In this document: positions 9,395 to 18,963 of the stretch, piece by piece
How positions within the stretch are numbered: position 1 is the stretch's first letter
How the letters are laid out: each line of letters begins with the position of its first letter
Origin: Bradyrhizobium septentrionale
GTDB taxonomy: Bacteria > Pseudomonadota > Alphaproteobacteria > Rhizobiales > Xanthobacteraceae
Assembly: GCF_011516645.4 (NCBI RefSeq)
Contig: NZ_CP088285.1
Location: 9,008,501 to 9,072,500 of the forward strand
Length of the DNA stretch: 64,000 nt
Direction: 5' to 3'
Made by a program: the position numbers and the translations under genes
Notes under the pieces: generated by a model
The model's database searches: none
Told to the model about the DNA's origin: nothing
Seen by the model: only the letters and a program-made list of their open reading frames with translations

Positions 9395-9970
9395 TTAGCG
9401 CGGATGTCTTGGTCGCTTGAGTTCGGCGACTCGAAACTTTCCGGCGGCGTCCAGGCTGCTGCAAACCCAGTAGGCTCTGTTTCGGTAGTCGCCCAAGAAC
9501 ACTTTGGTCTCGACGCAGTCGACGTAGGATTTGTAGGTGAGGTTGTCTCTGCACGTCGACGAGAAAGGCCCATGTGCTTGTCCGCCCGCCGACTCGCTAC
9601 ATCCAACCCAAGGGTCTTTGCCGTGTGGGAGGCTTGATTCACAACCACCGTTGCAATTGCTGGCGACTTTCTCCAGCCTGGCAATCCTCCCCAATATTGA
9701 ATCTGGCGCTGGCGATGGCGTTCGAGCAGTTGACGATGACGTTTGAGCGGATGGCGTTCGACCGGTTGACGACGTCCGGCGAGATGCCCCTGTGTTTGCC
9801 GCCTGCTTCGGCCTATTTGGTCTTGCTGCCTCCTTCGGCGCATCGACCGTGATGCCGGGAAGCGGGTTGGCGGAGTCTGTTGGGGTTTGCGACGCTGCCG
9901 GGCCGCACAGCAAGACAGTTGAGAAGAAAGCGACGGCTGAGCGCGCGACAAGCCTTGACGACAATCTCAT
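9395..9970 (-). CDS. Secreted hypothetical protein with Cys-containing C-terminal region
   Basis: A 191-residue exported protein, not assigned to a family. MRLSSRLVARSAV begins a clear signal peptide that ends at GPAASQ. A Pro/Ser/Thr-rich linker follows, then a C-terminal region with Cys residues in CNGGC, GCSES, STCRDN, DCVET and WVCSS that could form disulfides in the periplasm. AGAGG lies 8 bases before this ATG. Another ATG two codons upstream is too close to the AGAGG. It stands alone between repeats and an amidohydrolase gene. The adjoining 9971-10223 gap holds no gene I can support, though 10187-10230 resembles a short stretch at 29333-29365. Confidence 0.72.
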   Translation of the reverse strand: MRLSSRLVARSAVAFFSTVLLCGPAASQTPTDSANPLPGITVDAPKEAARPNRPKQAANTGASRRTSSTGRTPSAQTSSSTARTPSPAPDSILGRIARLEKVASNCNGGCESSLPHGKDPWVGCSESAGGQAHGPFSSTCRDNLTYKSYVDCVETKVFLGDYRNRAYWVCSSLDAAGKFRVAELKRPRHPR

Positions 9971-10223
9971 GACCATGTCCTCTCGAGGACGGACATCCCG
10001 TCCCAATTGCGTTACCACGCATACTCAACTAGCCGAAATATCCGAACTTGGCCACTGAGGGTCAAAGGGATTTCTACCGATGGCCGCCATTGACATGGTT
10101 GCCGAGGATCATGCGGACACCTCGCCCAAAGCCGTTGCCGTGTCTGATTGTATCTCACGGGCGACCGGCTTCGATGTTGCTTTCTTGAGAGCAAAGCGGA
10201 CACGGGTTTTATGAGCACGCGCC

Positions 10224-11363
10224 CTATCTCGGATGCCACCAGCGTCCGCCGATCACCACGCCTTCGGATGCGATCCTGCGATCGCCCGTCAGGTGCTCGC
10301 CGACCACGTCGACATAGTCGAACCGACCTTCCCTGATCGAGATCAGCGTGGCGTCGCCGACGCTGCCCGGCTTCAGGCTGCCGAGCTCCGGACGCCGCAA
10401 TGCCATCGCAGCATTGACCGTGGACGCCGCGATCACGTCCGGCAGCGACATTCCCATACAGAGGAGCTTCGACATCGTCGTCACCTGGTCGAACGCCGGC
10501 CCGTCGATGCAGAGCTGATGGATGTCGGAGGAGATGGTGTCGGGGTAAAAGCCGTTGGCGAGCATCGCACGCGCGGTCTTGAAGGCGAACGAGCCCTTGC
10601 CGTGGCCGATGTCGAACAGCACGCCGCGCTCGCGCGCCTCCAGCACCACCTTCTTCACCGTGCCCTGCGCGGTCGCGGGCGTGTTGGGGAACGGACGGAA
10701 CGCATGGGTCAGCACGTCGCCGGGGCGCAGGCGCGCCAGCACCTCCTCATAGCTCGGCGGCGGATGGTCGATATGCGCCATCAGCGGCATGCCGACCTGT
10801 TCCGCAACCTCCAGCGCGATCTCGAGCGGCACCAGCCCCGAAGTGCCCGAGGCGAACAGACCGACCCGCACCTTGATGCCGACGATCAGGTCGCGGTTCT
10901 CATCCGCAACCCGCGCGGCGTCGACCGGGTTCATCAGCCGCAACTCCTCGCTCTCGCCGACCATCACCCGGTCCGAGAAGCCGAAGATGCCGGCATGCGA
11001 GACATGCAGATAGGCGAGGATGCGGACCTGGCTCGGCTCGATCACATGCTTGCGGAAGCCGGCAAAGTTTCCGGGGCCAGCGCTGCCGGTATCGACCGAG
11101 GTGGTGACGCCGGAGTTGCGGCAGAATTCCTCGGCGTCGATGCCGAGCGAGGTGCCGCCCCAATAGACATGGGTGTGCAGGTCGATGATCCCCGGCGTCA
11201 CGATCAACCCGGAGACATCACGCACCTGGGTTGCGGGATCGGCGACAAGCCGCTGTCCAACCGCAGCAACCTTGCCGCCCGAGAACGCCACGTCAGTCAC
11301 GGCATCGAGTTTTTGCGACGGGTCGACCACACGTCCGCCGCGCAGAATCAAATCGAAAGGCAT
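10224..11363 (-). CDS. Amidohydrolase/deacetylase family metallohydrolase (dihydroorotase-like)
   Basis: A 379-residue cytoplasmic TIM-barrel metal hydrolase of the amidohydrolase superfamily. Metal-site residues are in order: His63 and His65 (DLHTHVYWGG), a candidate bridging Lys164 (VGIKVRVG), His197 and His200 (MAHIDH), His220 (LTHAF) and Asp280 (SSDIHQ). The start at 11363 is preferred because ggag sits 6 bases upstream; the ATG two codons earlier is directly against it. The family contains deacetylases and cyclic-amide hydrolases. The exact substrate is unknown. The next genes on the same strand (patatin, alcohol dehydrogenase) do not suggest a pathway. Confidence 0.88.
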   Translation of the reverse strand: MPFDLILRGGRVVDPSQKLDAVTDVAFSGGKVAAVGQRLVADPATQVRDVSGLIVTPGIIDLHTHVYWGGTSLGIDAEEFCRNSGVTTSVDTGSAGPGNFAGFRKHVIEPSQVRILAYLHVSHAGIFGFSDRVMVGESEELRLMNPVDAARVADENRDLIVGIKVRVGLFASGTSGLVPLEIALEVAEQVGMPLMAHIDHPPPSYEEVLARLRPGDVLTHAFRPFPNTPATAQGTVKKVVLEARERGVLFDIGHGKGSFAFKTARAMLANGFYPDTISSDIHQLCIDGPAFDQVTTMSKLLCMGMSLPDVIAASTVNAAMALRRPELGSLKPGSVGDATLISIREGRFDYVDVVGEHLTGDRRIASEGVVIGGRWWHPR

Positions 11364-11422
11364 CGTCATCTCCGGATTCCAGTCCGGCACGATGGTCGAG
11401 ATCGCCTAAGCCCGCAAGCGGC

Positions 11423-13354
11423 TCAGCCGGCGCGGGCCTCCTGGGACAGCGGCGCGGTCACCGTCGCCTCGTCCGCGCTGTTGTCCGCATCCTCATCCGC
11501 CGCCTTGGCCGACGCGACGATGGCCGCAATAGCCGGGTTATGCTCCGCCTCCGAGGCAGCAATGGTCTCGCGGGCCCAATGGTAGGAGGATTGGAAGATC
11601 TCCTGATGGCGGTCGAAATCGGTCACGTCGATGCCGTCAGGCGTCGGCGGGCGCATCACCATGTCGAGCGGCGTGGTCGGCAACGTATCGTAGCGTTGAT
11701 GGGCGACGAGGCTCCGCCACAGCACGTTGACGGCGCTCGGCGCGGCCGGGAGCGACTTCCTCCGGAACGGCGTCAGCAGGGACGCAAGCAGTTCAAACCG
11801 TCCCGGCAACTTGGCATAGTCGACGTCGAACATTTCACTGGCCGGCTCGCCGAAATGGACCACCAGATTCGGGCCGCTCTTCAACTGATGCATTTGCGCC
11901 AGCGGAACGTTGTCGACGAGACATCCATCGACCAGCATCAAGCCGTCCCTTGTGTAAAACGGTGGCAGCAGGCCGGGGATGGCGCTCGATGCGCGCACCG
12001 CCTGCCAGAGCAGGCCGGTCCGGATCAATTCGAGGCTGTGCGTCGAAAGATTGGTCGCAACCGCCGCGAACGGCCGCCAGCAGTCCTCGATCCGGCAGTG
12101 ATGGCCGTACTGATCGGCAAGCGCGGAATCGAAAGCCTTGTGATCCAGCAGTGCGTAGCGCGGCCAGGTCGGACGGCGGAAGCTGCGGCTGGAGACGAAG
12201 ATCTCATGGGTGCCGCGCTCGAGATGCTCGGCGTCGTAGTTCTTGGCAAAGCCCGCCGCCATCGCCGAACCGACGCTGGTGCCGACGAAGATGTCGAACA
12301 TCACGCCGCGCTCACGAAACGCCTTGTAGATTCCGACATGCGCCGTGCCGAGGCTGCCGCCGCCACCGGCGACAAATCCGACGGCGCGGCCGCAGAGAAA
12401 GCGGACCAGGCTGTCGATATCGATCATGTCCTCGAGCGCGACATGGTGGTGCATGAAGCAGGGCAGCCGGATCAGCCAGGCCGCGGTGCCGCTGACCTCG
12501 TTGCGCCTGATATCATGAACACGAACGAGGCGCCGCGTTGACGCCGGATGCACCCCGCAGGCGAACCTTTCGATCTCCGTCAGATCAGGCGCAGGCGCAT
12601 GGCCACGGCAGGCGAATACGACGAGGTCAGCCTGGCGAATGGTTTTTCGCGCCCACTCCGATGCGTCAGCTCCACCGAAATAGGCCACCAGCGGCGCGTC
12701 ATACTCGATCCTGTTGAGCCAATCGGCCACTTCGGATGCATCCAGCGGGCGGCCGGGAAACATGGCTTGGACCCGCGCGAGGTCGACGATCTCGGCACCG
12801 GCGGCGGCAAGGCTCTGACGCATGCGCTGTTCAAAGGCGGCAGGCACCGGCTCCCGTCCGCCGGAGATCAGCGCGACGGTGCGCGCCTTCGGTGACGCCC
12901 GGGCGGGCAACAGGCGCGCGGTCTGGATGGCAAACCGTTGAGCAAGAGCGGCAAGCAGCGCCTCGACGATCTCAGGCGTCTCTTGCACAAGCGTCGCATA
13001 GGCCGCACGCGTCAACGCCAGCACGCTGCTATCGCGGATCGCGATCACATTGGCCGTGCGCGGGATGTTGGCGAAGAATCCGATCTCGCCGACCAGTTCG
13101 CCGGCGCGAAGCTCCGCAATCGGTTCAGGATGATCGGTCCTGTACACGGCGAGCGCGCCGTGCAACACCAGAAACAATGCGTCCGAGGGGCCGCCCTGCT
13201 CGACCAGCAACTGGCCACGCACGAGGTCTTGCCGGGTCATTGCGCCGATGGCGATCAGCCGCTGCTCCGCGCTGAGCGTTCTGAACAGCGGGAAGTCATC
13301 GGACACGTTTCCCCACGCAGACGTTGCACTCGGCGGCACGCGGTTCGATTGCAT
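11423..13354 (-). CDS. Patatin-like phospholipase with N-terminal cyclic-nucleotide-binding domain (NTE/RssA type)
   Basis: A 643-residue lipid hydrolase. Residues 20-145 form a cNMP-binding-like beta roll (ELVGEIGFF, IPRTANVIA). A middle region (155-290) resembles the linker of neuropathy-target-esterase proteins. The patatin domain starts near 320 with the oxyanion loop GGGGSLG (330-336), nucleophile Ser360 in GTSVG and catalytic Asp476 in VDGCLVDN. Together these predict a membrane-associated lysophospholipase/esterase gated or positioned by the N-terminal domain. The ATG at 13354 has GGAG only one base upstream, so the start is less secure than the domains. Confidence 0.9.
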   Translation of the reverse strand: MQSNRVPPSATSAWGNVSDDFPLFRTLSAEQRLIAIGAMTRQDLVRGQLLVEQGGPSDALFLVLHGALAVYRTDHPEPIAELRAGELVGEIGFFANIPRTANVIAIRDSSVLALTRAAYATLVQETPEIVEALLAALAQRFAIQTARLLPARASPKARTVALISGGREPVPAAFEQRMRQSLAAAGAEIVDLARVQAMFPGRPLDASEVADWLNRIEYDAPLVAYFGGADASEWARKTIRQADLVVFACRGHAPAPDLTEIERFACGVHPASTRRLVRVHDIRRNEVSGTAAWLIRLPCFMHHHVALEDMIDIDSLVRFLCGRAVGFVAGGGGSLGTAHVGIYKAFRERGVMFDIFVGTSVGSAMAAGFAKNYDAEHLERGTHEIFVSSRSFRRPTWPRYALLDHKAFDSALADQYGHHCRIEDCWRPFAAVATNLSTHSLELIRTGLLWQAVRASSAIPGLLPPFYTRDGLMLVDGCLVDNVPLAQMHQLKSGPNLVVHFGEPASEMFDVDYAKLPGRFELLASLLTPFRRKSLPAAPSAVNVLWRSLVAHQRYDTLPTTPLDMVMRPPTPDGIDVTDFDRHQEIFQSSYHWARETIAASEAEHNPAIAAIVASAKAADEDADNSADEATVTAPLSQEARAG

Positions 13355-13473
13355 GCTCCGATGTTAGCCCCGGGCCGCCGTCCCGGCGAGCGATATCAGG
13401 CCATACCGGCCTCACCCTCGCCACTATTGTTGGGAGCACTGCAACAGGATTTGCAGCACCGCATTCGCCGGGC

Positions 13474-14625
13474 TCACTCGACCAATTCCGGCCACGGCAC
13501 GATGGTCGACTTCACCGTCTTCATGGCCATCGCGTCCGCGACCGCCTGCGCGACGCCCTCCTCGGTGAACGGATAGATCGTCTGCATATCGAGCCAGGGA
13601 TATTTGTTGCGGGTGCGGTAGAGCATGTCGACGCCGAGCGGCAGGTCGTTGCCGGTGAAGCCCCAGGAGCCGAGCACGTTGAGATCCTTGGTGCAGATGC
13701 GGTGCCACGACGTGTTGATCGAGCCGGCATCGGTGAACTGGCCCATTTCGACGTAGGTGCCGCCGTCGCGCAGCATCTCGATGCCCTCGGGGCCGGCGGT
13801 TGGATGGCCCGAGCAATCCATCACGAGGTCGGCGCGGAAACCGCCGACGATGTCGCGCACCGCCTTGATGCGCTCTTCCGGCGTCTTGAGCGCTTCGATA
13901 TCGACGGTCGCCTCGGCGCCGAATTTGCGCGCCAGCGCCAACCGCGGCGTCTCCGGCGCACCGACGCAGATCACGCGCCCTGCCCCCATCTCCTGCGCGG
14001 CAGCGACCGCGAGGATGCCGATCGGGCCCGAGCCCTGGATCACCACCGTGTCGCCCCAGCTGAAGCCGCCGGCGCGCGTGGCGCGGTTGAAGGCGCGGAT
14101 GCAGGAGGTCAACGGCTCCGAGAGCGCCCCCAGCCGCAGCGACATGTCGTCGGGCAATCTGTAGATCTTGGTGCCCGGCAGCATGTCGAGATCGACATAG
14201 ACATATTCGGCCCAACCGCCCCACATGTGCGGCGGCTTGTCGAAGCCGAGATAGCGGCCGTAATACACCGGCGTCAGGCACTTGTTGGCGCTTTGCGGGT
14301 AGTGAATGCAGTAATAGCAGCGGCCACACGGCATCAAGGGCGGGATCATCACCTTCGATCCCACCTGCAGCGGCTTGCTCATGAAATCTTCTGAAAGCTC
14401 CGGGCCGCATTCGACGATCACGCCGCCGAGCTCATGGCCGAGCGTGAACGGCCATGGCAGCGGCTTCGGCCAGTGCCCCTTCAGGATATGCAGGTCAGTG
14501 CCGCAGACGCCGCAGGCACCGACCTTGATCAGAGCCGCCTTTTTGCTGACATCAGGCCATGGCACGGTGCGGATCACCGGCTTGGCGCCCGGCCCCTCAT
14601 GCGTGCAGACGCGGATCTGCTCCAT
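13474..14625 (-). CDS. Zinc-dependent alcohol dehydrogenase (medium-chain reductase family)
   Basis: A 383-residue MDR-family NAD(P)-dependent dehydrogenase. Catalytic zinc ligands are Cys38 (GACGVCGTD) and His64-Glu65 (LGHELGG). Structural zinc Cys residues are 100, 103, 106 and 116 (PCGRCYYC and later Cys). The Rossmann glycine motif is GSGPIGILAV. An agggagg ribosome site precedes the ATG at 14625. The substrate is unknown. The 5' flank (14626-14744) contains a short tgtccttgtccttgtc run and is followed directly by an insertion sequence, which may have separated this gene from its original divergent neighbour. Confidence 0.92.
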   Translation of the reverse strand: MEQIRVCTHEGPGAKPVIRTVPWPDVSKKAALIKVGACGVCGTDLHILKGHWPKPLPWPFTLGHELGGVIVECGPELSEDFMSKPLQVGSKVMIPPLMPCGRCYYCIHYPQSANKCLTPVYYGRYLGFDKPPHMWGGWAEYVYVDLDMLPGTKIYRLPDDMSLRLGALSEPLTSCIRAFNRATRAGGFSWGDTVVIQGSGPIGILAVAAAQEMGAGRVICVGAPETPRLALARKFGAEATVDIEALKTPEERIKAVRDIVGGFRADLVMDCSGHPTAGPEGIEMLRDGGTYVEMGQFTDAGSINTSWHRICTKDLNVLGSWGFTGNDLPLGVDMLYRTRNKYPWLDMQTIYPFTEEGVAQAVADAMAMKTVKSTIVPWPELVE

Positions 14626-14748
14626 CGGTTCGTCCTCCCTGTCCTTGTCCTTGTCGTTGGGCCGGGTTCGGCCGTGCCGACTTTAGGTCAGGACGATCGG
14701 GATGTCATGAAGGCAGCTTAAAGCGGCAGCCTAAAGCGAATGGGCTAG

Positions 14749-16380
14749 CCCGTCCTATTCGTGAGAGTGCGTTTTTTAGTCCGCTTGATGTGGCCGCACA
14801 TCTGCTCTGACGAGGCGCGCGGGATTGCCTTCGGCTTTTCACCGCCTGACCGACCCGTACTTTGCAACGCGCTTGAGGTGTAGGTTGGGCGAACGGGGGG
14901 CGGATGCCCCGCCGGTCAAGGACCGAGCGGCAGCAGCGCGCCTGGCAAGCCGCGGATCAGGTCGGCTTCGGGACATGCCGCGGCAAACGCAAGGCGAATG
15001 CGGCTCGTGGTCTCGACGACACGGGCAGCGAGTTTCAAGAGACGAAGACGCAGCGTCGCGAACTCGGCTGTGGCCAATTCCCGGGCTTTGGGAATCGCGT
15101 CGCGCACGGTCAGCATCAGCCAATAAGCGGCGGTGTGGAGAACGAGGCGGACTTGATTGGCGAGCGCCGAACGGCAGCTGGTGCGATCGGAGGCGAGCTG
15201 TGTCTTATGCAGCTTGATCAGATTCTCGGCTTGGCCGCGCGCGCAATACAGGCTGTCGTAGATCCACTCGGCCGAGCCGACATCGAGGCTGGTGACGACG
15301 AAACGGATGTCGAGGCCGAGCATCGTCGCCTCAATACGGGCGACGGTACGCCGTTCGCGATCCCAGGACTTGGCCTTGTGGCGCGTCTCGGTATAGCCAC
15401 GCAGAACCGGCAGGTTCTCGATGGCGCGTCGCGTGCGGATGTCGTCGGCGGCCTCGTCGAGTTTTCTGGCGAGCGGCTTGGTGCCGGACAGACCGAAGAT
15501 GTAGTCGATGCCGTTGGTCTCGCACCACGCCATGGCCTCCGGCCGGGCATAGTGCCCGTCGCCACGGAACGTAATTCGCGTGTTGTGCCACCGCGTCCGG
15601 ATATGCCGGATCAGGCGGCGCAGATGGGCACGCACCTCGACGCCGCCCGGCGTCTTGCCGGGCCGCAACACGACCGCCACGGGCCGGCTCTTCTCCGTGT
15701 CGTAGACGTGGATCGGCAGGAAGCAGCGTTCGTCATAATGAGCGTTGAACAGCGAGAGCTGCTGATGGCCGTGGACGACATCGCAGGTATCATCGATGTC
15801 GAGCGTGACGGATGCCGGCTCGCGCGGGTAGCTATCCATCCATGCGTCGACCAAAGTGTAGGTCAGTCGGATCACGTCGCGCAGGCGCGGAGCATTCTCC
15901 AGCCGCGACAGCGTCGGTTGGGAACACAGATCGCGACCCGTGTCCGGCAGCCGTCCGCAGGCCAGCTTGAATGCGGGATCGGACCGCAGATGATCGAGGT
16001 CGTCGGCGTCCTCGTAGCCGCAGCAGATCGCGAACATGCGCGCGCGGAACATATCGACAAGGCTGTGCACGACCCGCGTCGGATCGCGCCGATCCGGGAA
16101 CACCCGGGCCAAATTGTCGGCCAAGCCGAGACGCCGCTCGGCCATCGCCAGAAGCATCACGCCCCCGTTCGAGGTCAGCCGACCGCCATCGAAGGCAGCT
16201 GTGACTTTCTTGGCGTGAACGGCTGGAAACGAGAAGGGCAGAATCGTATCGTCGGTCATGGCGGGCGTGGCGTTCGCGGTTGAGGTGATGGGGTTGGCTT
16301 CGCAACCGAATCCTACGCCGCATCAGCGCTTTACACCACGCTCGCCAGCCTCTCAGGCGCACTCTGACGAATAAGACGGG
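14749..16380 (-). mobile_element. IS1380-family insertion sequence, copy 1 (1632 bp)
   Basis: The ends are read directly. Terminal inverted repeats are cccgtcctattcgtgagag (left, 14749 on) and the complement of cccgtcttattcgtcagag (right, ending 16380), 21 of 23 matching. A 4-bp target duplication CTAG lies at 14745-14748 and 16381-16384. It carries one transposase gene on the minus strand. A second copy of the same length lies at 22681-24312 on the other strand. Confidence 0.95.
14916..16259 (-). CDS. IS1380-family DDE transposase (copy 1)
   Basis: A 447-residue transposase that moves its own element by DDE chemistry. It begins MTDDTILPFSFPAVHAKKV. The likely catalytic acids are in LDIDDTCD, FRGDGHYARPEAM and GQAENLIKLHK, spaced as in IS1380 transposases. 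It is predicted to be identical to the copy-2 protein. The frame is intact, so the element may be active. It occupies most of the element, with about 120 bases before it and 165 after it. Confidence 0.95.
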   Translation of the reverse strand: MTDDTILPFSFPAVHAKKVTAAFDGGRLTSNGGVMLLAMAERRLGLADNLARVFPDRRDPTRVVHSLVDMFRARMFAICCGYEDADDLDHLRSDPAFKLACGRLPDTGRDLCSQPTLSRLENAPRLRDVIRLTYTLVDAWMDSYPREPASVTLDIDDTCDVVHGHQQLSLFNAHYDERCFLPIHVYDTEKSRPVAVVLRPGKTPGGVEVRAHLRRLIRHIRTRWHNTRITFRGDGHYARPEAMAWCETNGIDYIFGLSGTKPLARKLDEAADDIRTRRAIENLPVLRGYTETRHKAKSWDRERRTVARIEATMLGLDIRFVVTSLDVGSAEWIYDSLYCARGQAENLIKLHKTQLASDRTSCRSALANQVRLVLHTAAYWLMLTVRDAIPKARELATAEFATLRLRLLKLAARVVETTSRIRLAFAAACPEADLIRGLPGALLPLGP

Positions 16381-16406
16381 CTAGTAGCATCGCGGAGAAA
16401 GGCACG

Positions 16407-16889
16407 ATGAATCCGGGTATCGAAGGTATCGTTGGCATGTACGTCAAGCTGGGCGAGCTGGACACGCTCGAACGGATGAAAGAGCATCGGCAGGGCCTGC
16501 TGGACCAATGCGTCGATACCGAGCATTTCAGCTTCGATGTGACGCGGTCGATCTACAGGAGCGACCTCGACGTGATCGAGGCCGGCATCGAGAGCCTCTC
16601 GGGCGAGATCACTGGCCATGTCGACGCCTTCAACGAAAACAGGATCGCCGGCTGGGCCCTTTACGACCAGCGCCCCGACAAACGGGTGAGGATCGATATC
16701 TACTTCAACGGCGACCACGTTGCCGAAGTCGTCGCCGATCAGTTCCGCAATGATCTTCTCAAGCTCAACAAGGGTGACGGGCACCACGCCTTCGTGTTCG
16801 TGCCGCCGAGCGGGTCGTTCCAGCCGCCCCTGGAGCTTGAGGTCCGCGCGGCGAACAGGAAGGTCCTGAAAGCGGTGACTGTTGAATAG
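16407..16889 (+). CDS. Hypothetical protein with polysaccharide-enzyme-associated 'GWALYD' domain
   Basis: A 160-residue soluble protein, not firmly assigned. GGAGAAAGG lies just before the ATG. Residues 70-140 (GHVDAFNENRIAGWALYD, then VADQFRNDLLKLNKGDG) resemble a small beta-rich module seen beside glycosyltransferases and SGNH proteins in alphaproteobacteria; that link is from memory of the pattern. The two neighbours are SGNH hydrolases, which fits a role in surface glycan handling. The IS copy ends at 16380 and its target duplication at 16384, only 22 bases before the ATG. The native promoter has therefore been cut away, and expression now depends on the element or is lost. Confidence 0.7.
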   Translation: MNPGIEGIVGMYVKLGELDTLERMKEHRQGLLDQCVDTEHFSFDVTRSIYRSDLDVIEAGIESLSGEITGHVDAFNENRIAGWALYDQRPDKRVRIDIYFNGDHVAEVVADQFRNDLLKLNKGDGHHAFVFVPPSGSFQPPLELEVRAANRKVLKAVTVE

Positions 16890-16980
16890 GCAGTGAACGC
16901 CGCGATCAATCGGCGCCGAGATCAGATGACGGTGCGGCCCGACAACCTGTCGAGCCGATTTGTCAGACACAACCCAGTCA

Positions 16981-18081
16981 TCATTCCCAAATAACCTGCG
17001 CGAGCTTGTTTGCGCTTTTGGGCGTCCAACGGGTCATGTGCCCATTTGCCGGGCGCCTCGACCTGTAAGTGAAGAGGTCATAGCCCCTTTCCACGATGAT
17101 TTCCGACGCCTCGACGAAGCCCAGATCGTCTTCCGGCGTCTTGACGCTGTGGAAGGTCGTGTCGCTCTCAATTGGGGCGCCATCGGCAATCGTCAACGCA
17201 ATTGCTCCCCCTCCATCCCGGAGCGGCTTGCAGATCGGAACCAGGCGCACCTCAAAATTCGTTGGATGGTAGGCCCGCAGCCGGAGGTTCTTGTAGAACT
17301 TCCGGTCGCCCTCGATTTCAAGCACGCCCTTGCACGCCGCGGAATTGAGCATCATGCCACTCAATGCGCTGATGCTTCCGACCTTCAGCTCATAGGTTTT
17401 CCCTCGTTCAAGACGCACGCCCCTGAATTCGATCAGGGATGTCTTGTAGTTTGCCGGGGAAGCCGTCAGCCGATCCTGCAGGTTGATCACCTCGAACCGG
17501 GTGATCGGGAACATCCTGTCCACCTCGATCATCGGCATCGCGCGAATTGCGCTGATCAGTTCCTTCAGGCTGTCGGCAATGAGTTCCGAGAGTTCCACGC
17601 CGGGATGGCTGGGATCCTTGTAGAGGTTCTCGGGACGTCTGGTTCCGTCTTCAAGAAGGTGGGTGATGCAATCGCGAACATCCAGATAGAACCATTCGTT
17701 TCGTTCAAACACCGAGATACAGTTCGCGATCAAATGCCTGGAGAGCTCCACGGTGCTGACCGGGATGCAGACGAAGATCGGTTCGCATCCATTCTTCTTG
17801 GCGCTGTGCCCGATCCATTCGATCCATTTCACCACGTCGTAAAGCCCGATTGCACCGGCCGACAGCAGCGAGTAATCGATCGCGCACATGTCAATGATGC
17901 AAAATTCAGCATTCCGAAAGAACGAGCGGCTAGCAAAATAGGGGCCAAGCAGCGATGGGCTGGCGCCCACGCGTCCCATCGACACCACTTCAATCGGCTG
18001 ATGGCGATCTAAAAATTTGTTGAAGAAGCCTTCCTTGAGAATGCTGTTGGATTGACCCAAAATCGCGATCCTAGTTGTCAT
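16981..18081 (-). CDS. SGNH/GDSL-like hydrolase family protein
   Basis: A 366-residue protein without a signal peptide. ILGQSNSIL near the N-terminus matches the block I serine region in altered form, and DPSHPG near residue 175 fits the block V Asp-x-x-His. The C-terminal half is beta-rich and unassigned. ATG 18081 is chosen because GGGGAG lies 5 bases upstream; the in-frame TTG at 18093 would swallow that site. Family members hydrolyse esters, often acetyl groups on surface glycans. It is divergent from the second SGNH gene, with only 25 bases between the two starts, so promoters must overlap. Confidence 0.75.
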   Translation of the reverse strand: MTTRIAILGQSNSILKEGFFNKFLDRHQPIEVVSMGRVGASPSLLGPYFASRSFFRNAEFCIIDMCAIDYSLLSAGAIGLYDVVKWIEWIGHSAKKNGCEPIFVCIPVSTVELSRHLIANCISVFERNEWFYLDVRDCITHLLEDGTRRPENLYKDPSHPGVELSELIADSLKELISAIRAMPMIEVDRMFPITRFEVINLQDRLTASPANYKTSLIEFRGVRLERGKTYELKVGSISALSGMMLNSAACKGVLEIEGDRKFYKNLRLRAYHPTNFEVRLVPICKPLRDGGGAIALTIADGAPIESDTTFHSVKTPEDDLGFVEASEIIVERGYDLFTYRSRRPANGHMTRWTPKSANKLAQVIWE

Positions 18082-18106
18082 TCCACTCCCCAACGGCTGT
18101 CAGCAT

Positions 18107-18844
18107 ATGCTCAGACTTCGACATCGAACCATCCCGCTTGCATTGTCAATCGTTGCAATGGCCATCATCTCATCAACCAGTGCCGCGCCATTGAGCGGGC
18201 CCGCATGCGACGAGGCGGACCAGCAGATTGCGTCGACGCCGACGGTCCCTGACTCCGCAAATGCACTTCGGCGCGACCTGAAGAACGTCAGCTCGCTTCC
18301 TGCCGAAGCCTCGATCGTGATGCTTGGCGACTCGCTGGTCGAAGCCTGGCCGCAAGACCTCGCCTCCTCGCTCGCTGCGGGACGTCCCGTCCTGAACCTC
18401 GGGGTCGGTCGAGATCGCATCCAGAATACGCTGTGGTTGTTGACCTCATTCGAACAACAGCTCAAACGCATCCAACCTCAGTCCGTGATCCTGCTGCTTG
18501 GCACGAACAACATTTACCTGGACAAGCCGTGCGGCGTCCGGCTTGCCTTTGACCACCTGTTCGACCGCATCAGCCGGATATGGCCAAAGGCTCGTCTGGT
18601 CCAGATTCTCATTTTGCCGCGCGGCCCGAATATGACGGGCGCAAAGGAAAACATTTCAGCCGTCAACGCATCGCTCTCGTCGCGAGAGAAGTCGGTGCAG
18701 AAGTACCGCGTCCTCGATGCATCGGCGATCGCCTGCCAGAACAGCACGCCCTGCGCCAACTACCGCGAAGACCTGCTGCACCTGACAAGGACAGGATATG
18801 AGCAGTTGACACAGATCGTCAGGACAAACCTCAGCAGCAACTGA
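18107..18844 (+). CDS. Secreted SGNH/GDSL-family hydrolase
   Basis: A 245-residue exported esterase-like protein. The signal peptide is MLRLRHRTIPLALSIVAMAI with cleavage near TSAAP. The four SGNH blocks are visible: Ser in VMLGDSLVEAW, Gly in NLGVGRDRI, Asn in LLLGTNN and Asp-x-x-His in EDLLHLTRTGY. The catalytic set is complete, so a periplasmic or surface esterase activity is likely. Substrate unknown. It is divergently paired with the cytoplasmic-looking SGNH gene at 16981-18081. Confidence 0.88.
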   Translation: MLRLRHRTIPLALSIVAMAIISSTSAAPLSGPACDEADQQIASTPTVPDSANALRRDLKNVSSLPAEASIVMLGDSLVEAWPQDLASSLAAGRPVLNLGVGRDRIQNTLWLLTSFEQQLKRIQPQSVILLLGTNNIYLDKPCGVRLAFDHLFDRISRIWPKARLVQILILPRGPNMTGAKENISAVNASLSSREKSVQKYRVLDASAIACQNSTPCANYREDLLHLTRTGYEQLTQIVRTNLSSN

Positions 18845-18963
18845 GCGGCTTCTGACAAGACCGCCGGAGATGCCAATGTCGGCTGCGACATGACGGACGT
18901 GCGCGGCTAATTGACAGCGACGATCGCTTCACCGCAACCTGCGACACAACCTCAGGTGATGGA

